Shown in pieces: positions 21,414-32,131 of a stretch of DNA of 64,000 nucleotides; position 1 is the first letter of the stretch; each line of letters starts with the position of its first letter. The DNA lies in contig JAGWNK010000010.1 in NCBI GenBank assembly GCA_028871345.1, positions 31,690 to 95,689 on the forward strand, read 5' to 3'. The stretch is from Alphaproteobacteria bacterium. GTDB taxonomy: Bacteria > Pseudomonadota > Alphaproteobacteria > Micropepsales > Micropepsaceae. A program made the translations under genes and the position numbers. The notes under the pieces were generated by a model. It was not told the origin of the DNA and made no database searches. It saw only the letters and a program-made list of their open reading frames with translations.

Positions 21414-21458
21414 CGCCGGATCGCCGTTCCGCCCGCCGAGTTTTTCAGCTCGCCAACT

Positions 21459-21476
21459 TTAACGATATGCCGTTAA
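21459..21476. promoter_or_regulatory. palindrome TTAACG-N6-CGTTAA upstream of the leuA leader
   Basis: An exact 6-bp inverted repeat (TTAACG ATATGC CGTTAA on the plus strand) lies 46 nt upstream of the leader ATG. Its position fits an operator or promoter element for the leuA transcript, although the divergent transporter could also use it. No regulator is assigned. Confidence 0.35.
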
Positions 21477-21777
21477 GCGCCCCTGAAGACGCGGTTCGAC
21501 CTCGTGGGAGGCTTTTACGCCGGAAGGCTCGTGCGGCGCAAGGCCAACTCACTGTTTCCGCGGTGAAAATTACGACAGCCGCCACCCTTGCCGGCGCTCC
21601 GGCAAGGGGCTCCTCCGAGACCTTCCCGTGGCCGCCGGGGCGACAAAAAAGGTCACGGCGGAATCGATTTTCGCTTTGCCTGCCGCGGGTCGCCATGGTT
21701 GTGTGCAGCCGAGCCGCACGGACTCACGTACGGATCAGCCGACGACATCCGACCACCTGCTTCGAGGCACGCTGGAC
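21477..21777. promoter_or_regulatory. divergent upstream region with strong 10-bp hairpin at 21585-21608
   Basis: This interval lies between the leuA leader promoter area and the ABC permease ATG and holds no convincing gene. It includes a perfect 10-bp stem (CCCTTGCCGG / CCGGCAAGGG, CGCT loop) at 21585-21608. That could be a transcript-end hairpin or a 5' leader structure of the transporter operon. Function not known. Confidence 0.35.
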
Positions 21778-23502
21778 ATGAAGATCCTGCCGCCCGTCTC
21801 GATCGTGACACGCCGCTTTCTGCCCAGCTCCTGGGACGTGATGGCGGCCATTTTCGTGTTCGGACTGATCATCCTGTTCTCGGACGCCAGCCGCGAGGTC
21901 ATCCAGCCGCTCACCTCCCTAGCCCGCAAGCCGATCTCCCTGGACCCCTCCGCCCTGCCGCAATACGCCCTGCGCACGGCCCTTAGGATGTTGGTCGCAC
22001 TGGCTTTTTCGCTGACCTTCACCTTCACTTACGCCACCTGGGCGGCCAAGAGCCCGCGGGCCGGCACCCTGCTCGTGCCCCTGCTCGACATCCTGCAGTC
22101 GATCCCGATCCTGGGCTTCCTGTCGGTCACCTTGGTGTTCTTCCTGTCGCTGGCGCCGGGCCGCATCCTGGGGGCGGAGTTCGCCGCCGTCTTCCTGATC
22201 TTCACCAGCCAGGCCTGGAACATGGCCTTCAGCTTCTACCAGTCGCTGCGCACGGTCCCCACCGAGCTGACCGAGGCCGGGCGCGTGTTCGGGCTCAATG
22301 CCTGGGCCCGCTTCTGGCGCATCGAAGTGCCCTTCGGCATGCCCCAGCTCATCTGGAACATGATGATGTCGATGTCCGGGGCCTGGTTCATGCTGGTGGC
22401 CTCCGAGGCCTTCACGGTCGGCAACACCTCGATCACCCTGCCGGGCATCGGCTCCTATATCGCCGCCGCCGTCGAGGCCAAGAGCCTGCCGGCCATCTTC
22501 TGGGCCATCGGCGCCATGCTGGTGGTGATCCTGATCTTCGACCAGCTGCTCTTCCGGCCCCTGGTCGCCTGGGCCGACCGCTTCCGCATCGACGCCGAAC
22601 CGGGCGACGAGGAGGTCGAATCCTGGGCCCTGAAGATGTACCGGCGATCCAAGCTGTTCGACGCCATCGGCACGCCGTTCGAGATCCTGATGCGGCGCAG
22701 CTACCAGCTCACACCCCCGGCGCGGAAGCTGCCGGTGGCCAAGGCGGTGATCCCGGCCTGGCTGGCGGCCGGCATCTGGTACGCGATCCTGGTGGTGCTC
22801 GGCGCCTATGTGGTGTGGCGGGTGGCGAGCTTCGTGGGCGCGTCGCTGGGCTTTTCGGACTTCGTGGGCGTCTTCCTGCGCGGGCTGGCGACCATGGCGC
22901 GGGTCATCCTGCTGATCGCCCTGGCCAGCCTCGTCTGGGTGCCGATCGGCATCCATGTCGGGCTCAGGCCCCACCTGACGCGCATCGTCCAGCCGATCGC
23001 CCAGTTCCTGGCGGCCTTTCCGGTCAACCTGTTGTTCCCCGTCGCCGTCTATCTGATCGTGCGCTGGGAGCTGAATCCCGACATCTGGCTGTCGCCGCTG
23101 ATGGTGCTCGGCACCCAGTGGTACATCCTGTTCAACGTCATCGCCGGGGCCTCGGCCCTGCCCAAAGAGCTCCGCGACGTCAGCGACAACCTGCAGATCA
23201 AGGGCTGGCTGTGGTGGAAGAACGTCGCCCTGCCCGCCGTCTTCCCCTATTACGTGACGGGCGCGATTACCGCCTCGGGCGGCTCGTGGAACGCCTCCAT
23301 CGTCGCCGAAGTGGTGAGCTGGGGCTCCAGGCAGCTGCACGCCTTCGGGCTGGGCGCCTATATCTTCGACGCCACCACCGCGGGCGATTATCACCGCATC
23401 GTGCTCGGCCTGGCGATGATGAGCTTCCTGGTGGTGACGGTGAACAGGCTGTTCTGGCGGCCGCTCTACTGGTATGCCGAACGCAAGTATCGGATGGGCT
23501 AG
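21778..23502 (+). CDS. ABC transporter permease with two fused membrane domains (nitrate/sulfonate/taurine superfamily)
   Basis: Inner-membrane component of 574 residues from the ATG at 21778. It contains two BPD_transp_1 domains in one chain. The first has an EAA-like loop at about residues 160-185 (VPTELTEAGRVFGLNAWARFWRIEVP). The second repeats the design near residues 460-490 (LPKELRDVSDNLQIKGWLWWKNVALPA). Such tandem permeases occur with NitT/TauT-type ATPases. The ATPase gene follows 4 nt after the stop. No periplasmic binding protein gene is adjacent, so the substrate is unknown. Confidence 0.92.
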   Translation: MKILPPVSIVTRRFLPSSWDVMAAIFVFGLIILFSDASREVIQPLTSLARKPISLDPSALPQYALRTALRMLVALAFSLTFTFTYATWAAKSPRAGTLLVPLLDILQSIPILGFLSVTLVFFLSLAPGRILGAEFAAVFLIFTSQAWNMAFSFYQSLRTVPTELTEAGRVFGLNAWARFWRIEVPFGMPQLIWNMMMSMSGAWFMLVASEAFTVGNTSITLPGIGSYIAAAVEAKSLPAIFWAIGAMLVVILIFDQLLFRPLVAWADRFRIDAEPGDEEVESWALKMYRRSKLFDAIGTPFEILMRRSYQLTPPARKLPVAKAVIPAWLAAGIWYAILVVLGAYVVWRVASFVGASLGFSDFVGVFLRGLATMARVILLIALASLVWVPIGIHVGLRPHLTRIVQPIAQFLAAFPVNLLFPVAVYLIVRWELNPDIWLSPLMVLGTQWYILFNVIAGASALPKELRDVSDNLQIKGWLWWKNVALPAVFPYYVTGAITASGGSWNASIVAEVVSWGSRQLHAFGLGAYIFDATTAGDYHRIVLGLAMMSFLVVTVNRLFWRPLYWYAERKYRMG

Positions 23503-23506
23503 CGTC

Positions 23507-24802
23507 ATGGATGCCTCGGTTCTCCTCGACGTGCACGGCGTGCGCCGGACCTTCCCGCGGCCCGGCGGCGACGAGCTGCTGGTTCTCGACGGCGTCGACC
23601 TCAGCCTGAAGGAAGGCGAGATCGTGGGCCTGCTCGGCCGCTCGGGCTCGGGCAAATCGACGCTGCTGCGGCTGATCGCGGGGCTGGCCAGGCCGCAGGG
23701 CGGCTCGCTCAGCTATCTGGGCCAGCCCATCGACGGACCGGCGTCGGGCATCGCCATGGTGTTCCAGGGCTTCGCCCTCTTTCCCTGGTTGACGGTGCTC
23801 GAGAACGTCCAGCTGGGGCTCGAGGCGCTGGGCCTTCCCGAAAAGGAGATCCGCACGCGCGCCCTGGCGGCGATCGACCTGATCGGACTCGACGGCTACG
23901 AAAGCGCCTATCCGCGCGAGCTGTCGGGCGGCATGCGCCAGCGCGTCGGTTTCGCGCGCTCCCTCGTCGTGCATCCCAACATCCTCCTGATGGACGAGCC
24001 GTTCTCGGCGCTCGACGTCCTGACCGCCGAGAATCTGCGCACCGACCTGATCGAGCTGTGGATGCAGGCCAAGCTGCCGATCAAGGGCATCATCCTGGTC
24101 ACCCACAACATCGAGGAGGCGGTGCAGATGTGCGACCGCGTCCTGTTGTTCTCCTCCAATCCCGGCCGCGTCACCTCGGAAATCGTCATCGACGCGCCGC
24201 GGCCGCGGGAGCGCACCGATCCGCGCTTCGAGGATTATGTCGACCAGATCTACGTGGCGATGACGGCGCGCCGCGTCGAGCGCCAGCGCCAGGCCCCGCC
24301 CACCGGCTCCGCCCCGGTGCAGCAGCTCACCCATGTCTCGTCCTCCACCATCGCCGGCCTGATCGAGGCGGTGGCGGCGCCGCCCTACAACGGCAAGGCC
24401 GACCTGCCCGACATCGCCAGCGACCTGCAGCTCGAGATCGACGACCTGTTCCCCGTCACCGAGGCGCTGCAGCTCTTGCGCCTGGGCGACATCGAAGGCG
24501 GCGACATCAAGCTCACCCACATGGGCAAGCGCTTCGCCGACGCCGACACCAACGAGCGCAAGGAGATCTTCTCGCGCTCCCTGCAGAGCTACGTGCCGTT
24601 CGCCACCCATATCCGCCGGGTGCTCGACGAGCGCGCCAACCATGCCGCGCCGCGCCGGCGCTTCATCGACGAGCTCGAAGACCACATGGCCGAGGACGCC
24701 GCCGAGGAGACGCTGCGCGCCATCATCAGCTGGGCGCGGTTCGCCGAGCTGTTCTCCTACGACAAGGAGAGCGAGATGTTCAGCCTGGAGAACCCGACCT
24801 AG
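23507..24802 (+). CDS. ABC transporter ATP-binding protein with C-terminal AAA-associated domain
   Basis: 431 residues from the ATG at 23507. The N-terminal ATPase of the SsuB/TauB/NrtD type has Walker A GRSGSGKST, Q-loop VFQGFALFPW, signature LSGGMRQRVGFA, Walker B ILLMDEPFSALD and a switch His in VTHNIEEA. After about residue 265 comes an extra domain of around 160 residues, including DLQLEIDDLFPVTEALQLL and a helical tail, as in the AAA_assoc_C family (PF09821). This supports pairing with the fused permease just upstream. The extra domain probably regulates or docks the transporter (inference). Confidence 0.92.
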   Translation: MDASVLLDVHGVRRTFPRPGGDELLVLDGVDLSLKEGEIVGLLGRSGSGKSTLLRLIAGLARPQGGSLSYLGQPIDGPASGIAMVFQGFALFPWLTVLENVQLGLEALGLPEKEIRTRALAAIDLIGLDGYESAYPRELSGGMRQRVGFARSLVVHPNILLMDEPFSALDVLTAENLRTDLIELWMQAKLPIKGIILVTHNIEEAVQMCDRVLLFSSNPGRVTSEIVIDAPRPRERTDPRFEDYVDQIYVAMTARRVERQRQAPPTGSAPVQQLTHVSSSTIAGLIEAVAAPPYNGKADLPDIASDLQLEIDDLFPVTEALQLLRLGDIEGGDIKLTHMGKRFADADTNERKEIFSRSLQSYVPFATHIRRVLDERANHAAPRRRFIDELEDHMAEDAAEETLRAIISWARFAELFSYDKESEMFSLENPT

Positions 24803-24847
24803 GCGACCTGGCAGCCAGGCGGCGGCCGAAGCAAAGGCAGACGCACC

Positions 24848-25456
24848 GTGATCTTCCGCCTACGCGCGCACCAGACCTGGCCTTTGGCGTTCCTGATCGC
24901 CGCCGCCGTCGTGTCGTTCGTGTGGCTCGACCTGCCGCTGGCGCGCTGGACCGCGGGCAATATCGGCCGGATGAACGCCTTGGGCACCGGCCTGGCGAGC
25001 CCGATCCTTCTGTCGATCGAGGCGGCGACGGCCTTGACCTTGATCGTCGTGCGCCTGGCGCGCGGCCACCTCTCCCGCTGGAACGAAGCCGTGGCGCTGG
25101 CGAGCCTGACCTCCATCTGCGCCTATGCGGTCAACGAGAATGTCCTCAAGCTGATTTTCGGCGTTCCCAATCCGCAAAGCGTGCTCATGGGCGCCTCTCA
25201 TGCGCTCCACCTGATGGCGGGCGGCCCCACCAGCAGCTTCCCGTCCGGCCACATGGTCCTCGCCAGCGCCTTCGCCGGCGTGCTGATGAACCTGCAGCCC
25301 CGCATCGCTTGGCCTCTGTGGGCCTTGCTCGCTTTCGGCATCCTTCTGCTGGTCTGGGGCGACTGGCATTTCGCCAGCGATGCGTTCGCCGGGACGTTCG
25401 CCGGGCTCGCGGCCGGCTTCCTGGCCGGCGAGGTGTGGCAGGCCCATGCGGATTAG
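24848..25456 (+). CDS. PAP2-superfamily membrane phosphatase
   Basis: 202 residues from a GTG at 24848, preceded by AAAGGCAG. Several membrane segments surround the acid-phosphatase motifs: a partial first motif (KLIFGVPNP), the second motif SFPSGHM and the third motif WGDWHFASDAFAG with catalytic His and Asp. The first motif lacks the usual KxxxxxxRP arginine, so activity should be checked. The family dephosphorylates lipid phosphates such as phosphatidate or undecaprenyl pyrophosphate. It follows the ABC ATPase by 45 nt and could be co-transcribed. Confidence 0.85.
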   Translation: MIFRLRAHQTWPLAFLIAAAVVSFVWLDLPLARWTAGNIGRMNALGTGLASPILLSIEAATALTLIVVRLARGHLSRWNEAVALASLTSICAYAVNENVLKLIFGVPNPQSVLMGASHALHLMAGGPTSSFPSGHMVLASAFAGVLMNLQPRIAWPLWALLAFGILLLVWGDWHFASDAFAGTFAGLAAGFLAGEVWQAHAD

Positions 25457-25462
25457 TTCCCG

Positions 25463-26227
25463 CTATTGCGGTACGTTGGGCAGCGGCGCCTGAGAGATCA
25501 GTTTGAAGTCCGCGGTCGAGAAGGTCGCCGCAGTGGCAGAGCGCCCGTTCTCGAACACGATCAGAAGTCTGTCGCTGCCGATCTGGTGGAGCGTCAGGAT
25601 GGTATCCGCCGTGAGAAGCAGAATGGGCTGACCGCCGGCTCGATAGGCATACAACGAGACACGGTCGTTGCCGTCGAGTTGCCCGTCACCGTTCGTGTCC
25701 TTGTCGACGACGCTCAGCAAGAGGCCCGTTACCGGCGGCATCTGCGCCCCCGAAAAGATGGGCGCCTGGGGTTCCGTCGCGTAGAGCGCCTCTTCCGTCA
25801 CGATCAAGTGCTGATAGCCCCGGAACATCCACCGGCTCGCACCTGTGTCGCCGTCGATGATAAGGAGATTGACCGCGCCCACGCCTTGCTTGTCGCCGGC
25901 GATCCTGACCTGGTCCTGCAAACCATAAACTTTCGGCGGGCCGGCCCAGCGCTTGAGCGGAACGAGGCGCTCATGCCTGCCCGCCCCTTGCAGCGTGACG
26001 TCGCCGATACTGTAGTCGTCCGCCTCGAGCCGGTAGGTGAAGTCCTTTTCCGCCGCTTTCGGAACAGGGGCGAAGTTTCCTTGAGGCCACCACCACGTGC
26101 CGTAGTCGCGATGAAACTGCGACCACAGCCCATGACCCGCAGCCACGGCGCCCGCGAGCGCCACCACCGCCAGCGCCAACGCGTTGAATCGCCAGATGAA
26201 ACGAAAGAATCGGTTGTCGTCGGACAT
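25463..26227 (-). CDS. membrane-anchored protein of unknown function, paralog of the 26974-27624 gene
   Basis: 254 residues from the ATG at 26227, which follows GGGAGGGGCGC; an upstream ATG at 26260 adds residues without similarity. A short N-terminus (FFRFIWRFNALAL) leads into one membrane helix, and the rest is predicted extracytoplasmic and beta-rich. It contains a DKDTNGDGQLDGNDR segment resembling an EF-hand/dockerin calcium loop. It shares with its neighbour a W-RFNA/W-RINA start, SRWMFRG versus SHWMFRG, GLLLSV versus GLVLTV, and a FKLISQAPLPN versus FKMISKSPVPD tail. I do not recognise the family. Confidence 0.8.
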   Translation of the reverse strand: MSDDNRFFRFIWRFNALALAVVALAGAVAAGHGLWSQFHRDYGTWWWPQGNFAPVPKAAEKDFTYRLEADDYSIGDVTLQGAGRHERLVPLKRWAGPPKVYGLQDQVRIAGDKQGVGAVNLLIIDGDTGASRWMFRGYQHLIVTEEALYATEPQAPIFSGAQMPPVTGLLLSVVDKDTNGDGQLDGNDRVSLYAYRAGGQPILLLTADTILTLHQIGSDRLLIVFENGRSATAATFSTADFKLISQAPLPNVPQ

Positions 26228-26495
26228 GCGCCCCTCCCACCTGAATCTCTGACGCGTCATGGCGCCACGAATTCGTGGCGCTTCCGTGTCGATGCAAATG
26301 CCGGGATGTAGCGGAAATGGCGATGGCAGCGGCAGGCTTCAAGGGGTGGGCGAAAATAATCTTTGAACATTGGAATTGCTCCGCATCGTTCTTCGAAGCC
26401 GTGAACGCACAGGGATTTGCCGCGCGGCGATAGGGGCGATGAGCGCCGCGTGCTATGATTGCGGCCTCTGCAATTCAGTCTCATTGGGGGGACGA

Positions 26496-26966
26496 ATGGG
26501 CAAAAATATTTTCACCACCATCGCGATCCTTGCCGGCATCACCCTGGCGCTCGGCGGCTGCGACGACAAGCACAAGAGCGAGACCAGGACCGAGGACGGC
26601 CACGCCACGATCACCTTCGGCAACACCAAGGTCCAGGTCGCCGACGACCATGCTTCGGGCGTGACCCTGCCCGCCAACATGCCGGCCTATGCCGCCGTCT
26701 ATCCCGGCGCCGACGTGCGCGCTGTGGTGACCACCAACGACGCCTCGATGACCGCGATGATCACCTATGCCACGACGGCCAAGCCGGGCGACGTGCTCGC
26801 CTTCCACAAGAAGAACGCCGCCGCGGCGGGGCTCGACATGAGCCAGGACGTGCAGCTGGGCGGCGTCTGGCACTTTGCGGCCCAGAAGAAGAGCGGCGAC
26901 GCCAACCTCACGGTCACCATCGTGGCGGAGAACGGCCGCTATTCGGTGCAGGAAACCTACAAGTAA
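26496..26966 (+). CDS. small lipoprotein of unknown function
   Basis: 156 residues from the ATG at 26496, preceded by TTGGGGGGACGA. The N-terminus is a lipoprotein signal (AILAGITLALGGC, Cys near residue 21) followed by a charged linker. The domain has VTLPANMPAYAAVYPGADV and a strand-rich C-terminus ending VQETYK, similar to small secreted proteins that start LPDWVPVYPGA. It lies in opposite orientation between two paralogous membrane proteins, with divergent promoter space on the left (26228-26495) and a 7-nt convergent gap on the right. Confidence 0.82.
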   Translation: MGKNIFTTIAILAGITLALGGCDDKHKSETRTEDGHATITFGNTKVQVADDHASGVTLPANMPAYAAVYPGADVRAVVTTNDASMTAMITYATTAKPGDVLAFHKKNAAAAGLDMSQDVQLGGVWHFAAQKKSGDANLTVTIVAENGRYSVQETYK

Positions 26967-26973
26967 CGCAACC

Positions 26974-27624
26974 TCACGGCAGGTCGGGCACCGGGCTCTT
27001 CGAAATCATCTTGAAATCGACGAGCGAGAAGGTCTCGGCCGAGGTCTTGCCGTCGTCGCGGAAGACCACGAGATAGCGGTCGAGGCCCACCTGCTGCGCC
27101 GCCATGATGCTTTCGGCGGTGAAGAAGCGCACCGCCGGGCCGCCGCCGACGCGGTAGCAGTAGAGCGATTCCTGGGTGCCGTCGTTCTTGATCCGCTCCG
27201 ACACCGTCAGCACCAGGCCGATGACGGGCGCCATGGGGCCGTCGTCGCGCAGCGGATCGGTGGAGAGGATGGTCTGGTCGTTGCCGCGGAACATCCAGTG
27301 GCTGGAGGCGGTCTGGCCGTCGACCACCAGCAGATTGACGTCGCTGCCCGCCGCGTCGGGCGAGCGCGGATCGCCGGTCCAGCGCTGCAGGACGAAAAGC
27401 TTTTCGCGCCTGTCGCCCAGCACGATGGCGTTGCGCGCCAAGCGATAGCTGACGCCGTGCGCCCCCGACAGCGGCGCGAAGCCGGCAGCGGTGGGTCCCT
27501 GCGGGCCGCGCAGCGCAGAGAAGACGGCCGCCAGCAGCATGCCCAGCATCGCCAGCCCGAGCACGGCGATCACAACGGCGTTGATCCGCCACAGATAGCG
27601 GAAATATTTGTCGACCGGGCGCAC
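26974..27624 (-). CDS. membrane-anchored protein of unknown function, paralog of the 25463-26227 gene
   Basis: 216 residues with the N-terminal pattern KYFRYLWRINAVVIAV, one membrane helix, then a periplasmic domain. The shared blocks with the upstream paralog are listed in that entry; this copy is shorter and lacks the DxDxNGDG loop (it has SERIKNDGTQESLYCY there instead). Its stop faces the lipoprotein stop. The pair plus the lipoprotein look like one locus produced by duplication, but no function can be assigned. Confidence 0.8.
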   Translation of the reverse strand: MRPVDKYFRYLWRINAVVIAVLGLAMLGMLLAAVFSALRGPQGPTAAGFAPLSGAHGVSYRLARNAIVLGDRREKLFVLQRWTGDPRSPDAAGSDVNLLVVDGQTASSHWMFRGNDQTILSTDPLRDDGPMAPVIGLVLTVSERIKNDGTQESLYCYRVGGGPAVRFFTAESIMAAQQVGLDRYLVVFRDDGKTSAETFSLVDFKMISKSPVPDLP

Positions 27625-27735
27625 TGATGCTCCCCACAGCGGCGTGCGGGGGAAGTGTGTCCCTGCGGGGGGAGATTGGCAATCGGCGGACGGACGGCCG
27701 TTTCCTCCGCCGTTTACGCCCGATGATGTTCCTCG

Positions 27736-27853
27736 CCCTGAAAGGGGGAGGTTGGTTTCCGAAGCTTGCGCAGCAAGCGGAGGAAAGCGGGCGGGGGTCA
27801 GCGGCCTGACCCCTCTCCAAAACGCTGCGCGTTTCGTCCCTCCCCTTTCAGGG
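27736..27853. repeat. palindromic intergenic repeat pair
   Basis: The arms CCCTGAAAGGGGGAGG (27736-27751) and CCTCCCCTTTCAGGG (27839-27853) are inverted copies differing by one G. They flank a CG-rich core with its own GGGGTCAG / CTGACCCC pairing. It lies between ilvC and the next gene downstream on the same strand, so it could act as a transcript end or a REP-type element. Confidence 0.7.
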
Positions 27854-27862
27854 CAGGGAAAG

Positions 27863-29051
<1,189 letters not shown>

Positions 29052-29151
29052 TGGATGGCCTTTGCAGGCGCGCTCATTCGTATCTGCGTAATCCGCTCTT
29101 GCTCCTGTCTGACTGGCCGGGTCAAGCCCGGCTGTGATGGTAAGAATATTA

Positions 29152-29271
29152 CCTCCCCTTTGTGGGGAGGTCGGAGAGCGAAGCGATCCGGGTGGGGGGC
29201 GGTGCCAAACGGAAATGTCGGCCCCCCACCCCAATTCGCTGCGCGAATTGGACCTCCCCACGAGGGGGAGG
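29152..29271. repeat. palindromic intergenic repeat (two hairpins in opposite orientation)
   Basis: CCTCCCCTTTGTGGGGAGG at the left and CCTCCCCACGAGGGGGAGG at the right each form a hairpin. The core has GGTGGGGGGC / GCCCCCCACC pairing and AATTCGCTGCGCGAATT. It belongs to the same family as the repeats at 27.8, 53.7 and 58.75 kb. It lies between ilvN and the small membrane ORF. Confidence 0.72.
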
Positions 29272-29281
29272 TTAAGGGAAG

Positions 29282-29800
29282 TCACATCGGGTCCGGTCCG
29301 CGCGAGATGGCGACGACGCCGGTGCGCGAGACTTCCACCAGGCCCAAAGGGCGCATCAGGTCGATGAAGCTCTCGATCTTGGCCGGCGCGCCGGTGATCT
29401 CGAAAACGAAACTCGTGTGCGTCGTGTCGACCGGGCGCGCCCGGAAGGCCTCGGCCATGCGCAGCGCCTCCACCCGCTTCTCGCCGGTGCCCGTGACCTT
29501 CACCAGCGCCATCTCGCGCTCGATGGAGGGCTTGTCGATGGTCCAGTCCACCACCCGCTGCACCGGCACCAGGCGGCCGAGCTGGGCGCGGATCTGCTCG
29601 AGCACTTCGAGCGTGCCCGAGGTGACGATGGTGATGCGCGAGGTGTGGGCCTCGGCGTCGACCTCGGCCACGGTCAGCGACTCGATATTGTAGCCGCGCC
29701 CCGAGAACAGGCCGACGACGCGGGCGAGAACGCCGGCCTCGTTGTCGACCAGGACGGCGAAGGTGTGGCGTTCGATGCGGTTCATCTGCGTTTCAGCCAT
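29282..29800 (-). CDS. ilvN: acetolactate synthase small (regulatory) subunit
   Basis: 172 residues. The N-terminal ACT domain has HTFAVLVDNEAGVLARVVGLFSGRGYNIESL, the valine-binding pattern, and a second domain follows with VDTTHTSFVFEITG. This is the IlvN/IlvH type that activates the large subunit and confers valine feedback inhibition. Its start lies within the last 19 nt of the DUF6881-like gene, so its translation is probably coupled to that gene rather than directly to ilvB. This arrangement is unusual. Confidence 0.97.
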   Translation of the reverse strand: MAETQMNRIERHTFAVLVDNEAGVLARVVGLFSGRGYNIESLTVAEVDAEAHTSRITIVTSGTLEVLEQIRAQLGRLVPVQRVVDWTIDKPSIEREMALVKVTGTGEKRVEALRMAEAFRARPVDTTHTSFVFEITGAPAKIESFIDLMRPLGLVEVSRTGVVAISRGPDPM

Positions 29801-30060
29801 ATTCTCTGAAATTCTTCGACGGGTATTTCCTTCACCTCGTATTCCGGCTGCGCCGCGATCTCCTTGAGGGACGGCACGGGCATGACGCCGAGGCTGGTGC
29901 CGCCGGCCTCTTCGTCACCGTCGGCAAAGCCCTTGCGGCCGTCCTTGTAGATCTCGACCTTGCGCCGCTCGTAGGAATCGTCGCCGATCTCGCTGTAGAT
30001 CTGGACCGGCGCGCCCGGATCCTTGTGTTTCCATTTTACGTGGAGGTACCGCATTCTCAT
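29782..30060 (-). CDS. small DUF6881-like protein inserted between ilvB and ilvN
   Basis: 92 residues from an ATG at 30060 (MRMRYLHVKWKH); an ATG at 30054 is equally good. The core VKWKHKDPGAPVQIYSEIGD, then RRKVEIYKDGRKGFA and a C-terminal EIPVEEFQRIWLKR, resembles DUF6881 domain proteins, often found next to toxin/immunity or phage genes. The assignment is by recognition only. It lies after ilvB in the same direction, separated by a repeat, and overlaps ilvN by 19 nt. It is therefore expected to be transcribed with the acetolactate synthase genes. Function not known. Confidence 0.75.
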   Translation of the reverse strand: MRMRYLHVKWKHKDPGAPVQIYSEIGDDSYERRKVEIYKDGRKGFADGDEEAGGTSLGVMPVPSLKEIAAQPEYEVKEIPVEEFQRIWLKRR

Positions 30061-30146
30061 CCTTAACCCCTCACCCGGTTTGCCGAAGCACTTACCGCGC
30101 AAGTGCAAGCCAAACCGCCCTCCCCCGCAAGGGGAGAGGAGATTTT
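30061..30146. repeat. degenerate palindromic repeat between ilvB and the DUF6881-like gene
   Basis: The segment has CTTAACCCCTCACCCGG, GCACTTACCGCGCAAGTGC (an inverted repeat) and CCCTCCCCCGCAAGGGGAG, the same CTCCCC-type composition as other intergenic repeats in the window. No gene fits here. Confidence 0.5.
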
Positions 30147-31952
<1,806 letters not shown>

Positions 31953-31959
31953 GTGCCAG

Positions 31960-31987
31960 AAAAGCGAAAGGGGCGTCGCCGCCCCTT
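31960..31987 (-). terminator. ilvB attenuator: intrinsic terminator hairpin
   Basis: On the minus strand GGGGCG-GCGA-CGCCCC is followed by TTTCGCTTTTCT, a textbook intrinsic terminator, 8 nt upstream of the ilvB ATG. It comes after a short leader peptide. An upstream pair CAGGCCGC / GCGGCCTG (about 32037-32044 and 31994-32001) could form a competing structure. Its location inside the 5' leader, not after a gene, marks it as an attenuator. Confidence 0.78.
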
Positions 31988-32019
31988 GTTCGCATCAGGC
32001 CGCCTTGCCGGAGCCGGAG

Positions 32020-32070
32020 TTATCCCGGTCCAGAGTGCGGCCTGCGAATTACTACGAGTGTCGTTTTCAA
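32020..32070 (-). CDS. ilvB leader peptide (16 residues) rich in branched-chain codons
   Basis: A TTG start at 32070, preceded by AAGGG at about 8-nt spacing, opens 16 codons: MKTTLVVIRRPHSGPG, stop TAA. Leu, Val, Val and Ile codons (CTC GTA GTA ATT) are consecutive at 32058-32047. The attenuator terminator follows 33 nt after the stop, then ilvB. Stalling at these codons when branched-chain amino acids are short would favour readthrough. Attenuation of ilvBN has been described in Caulobacter, so this fits established alphaproteobacterial biology. The start codon is inferred. Confidence 0.7.
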   Translation of the reverse strand: MKTTLVVIRRPHSGPG

Positions 32071-32131
32071 AGCGTCGCCCTTGCTGAGAGGCCGGCAAAT
32101 TACGGATGCGATGCCGGATCGTCAAGAAACT

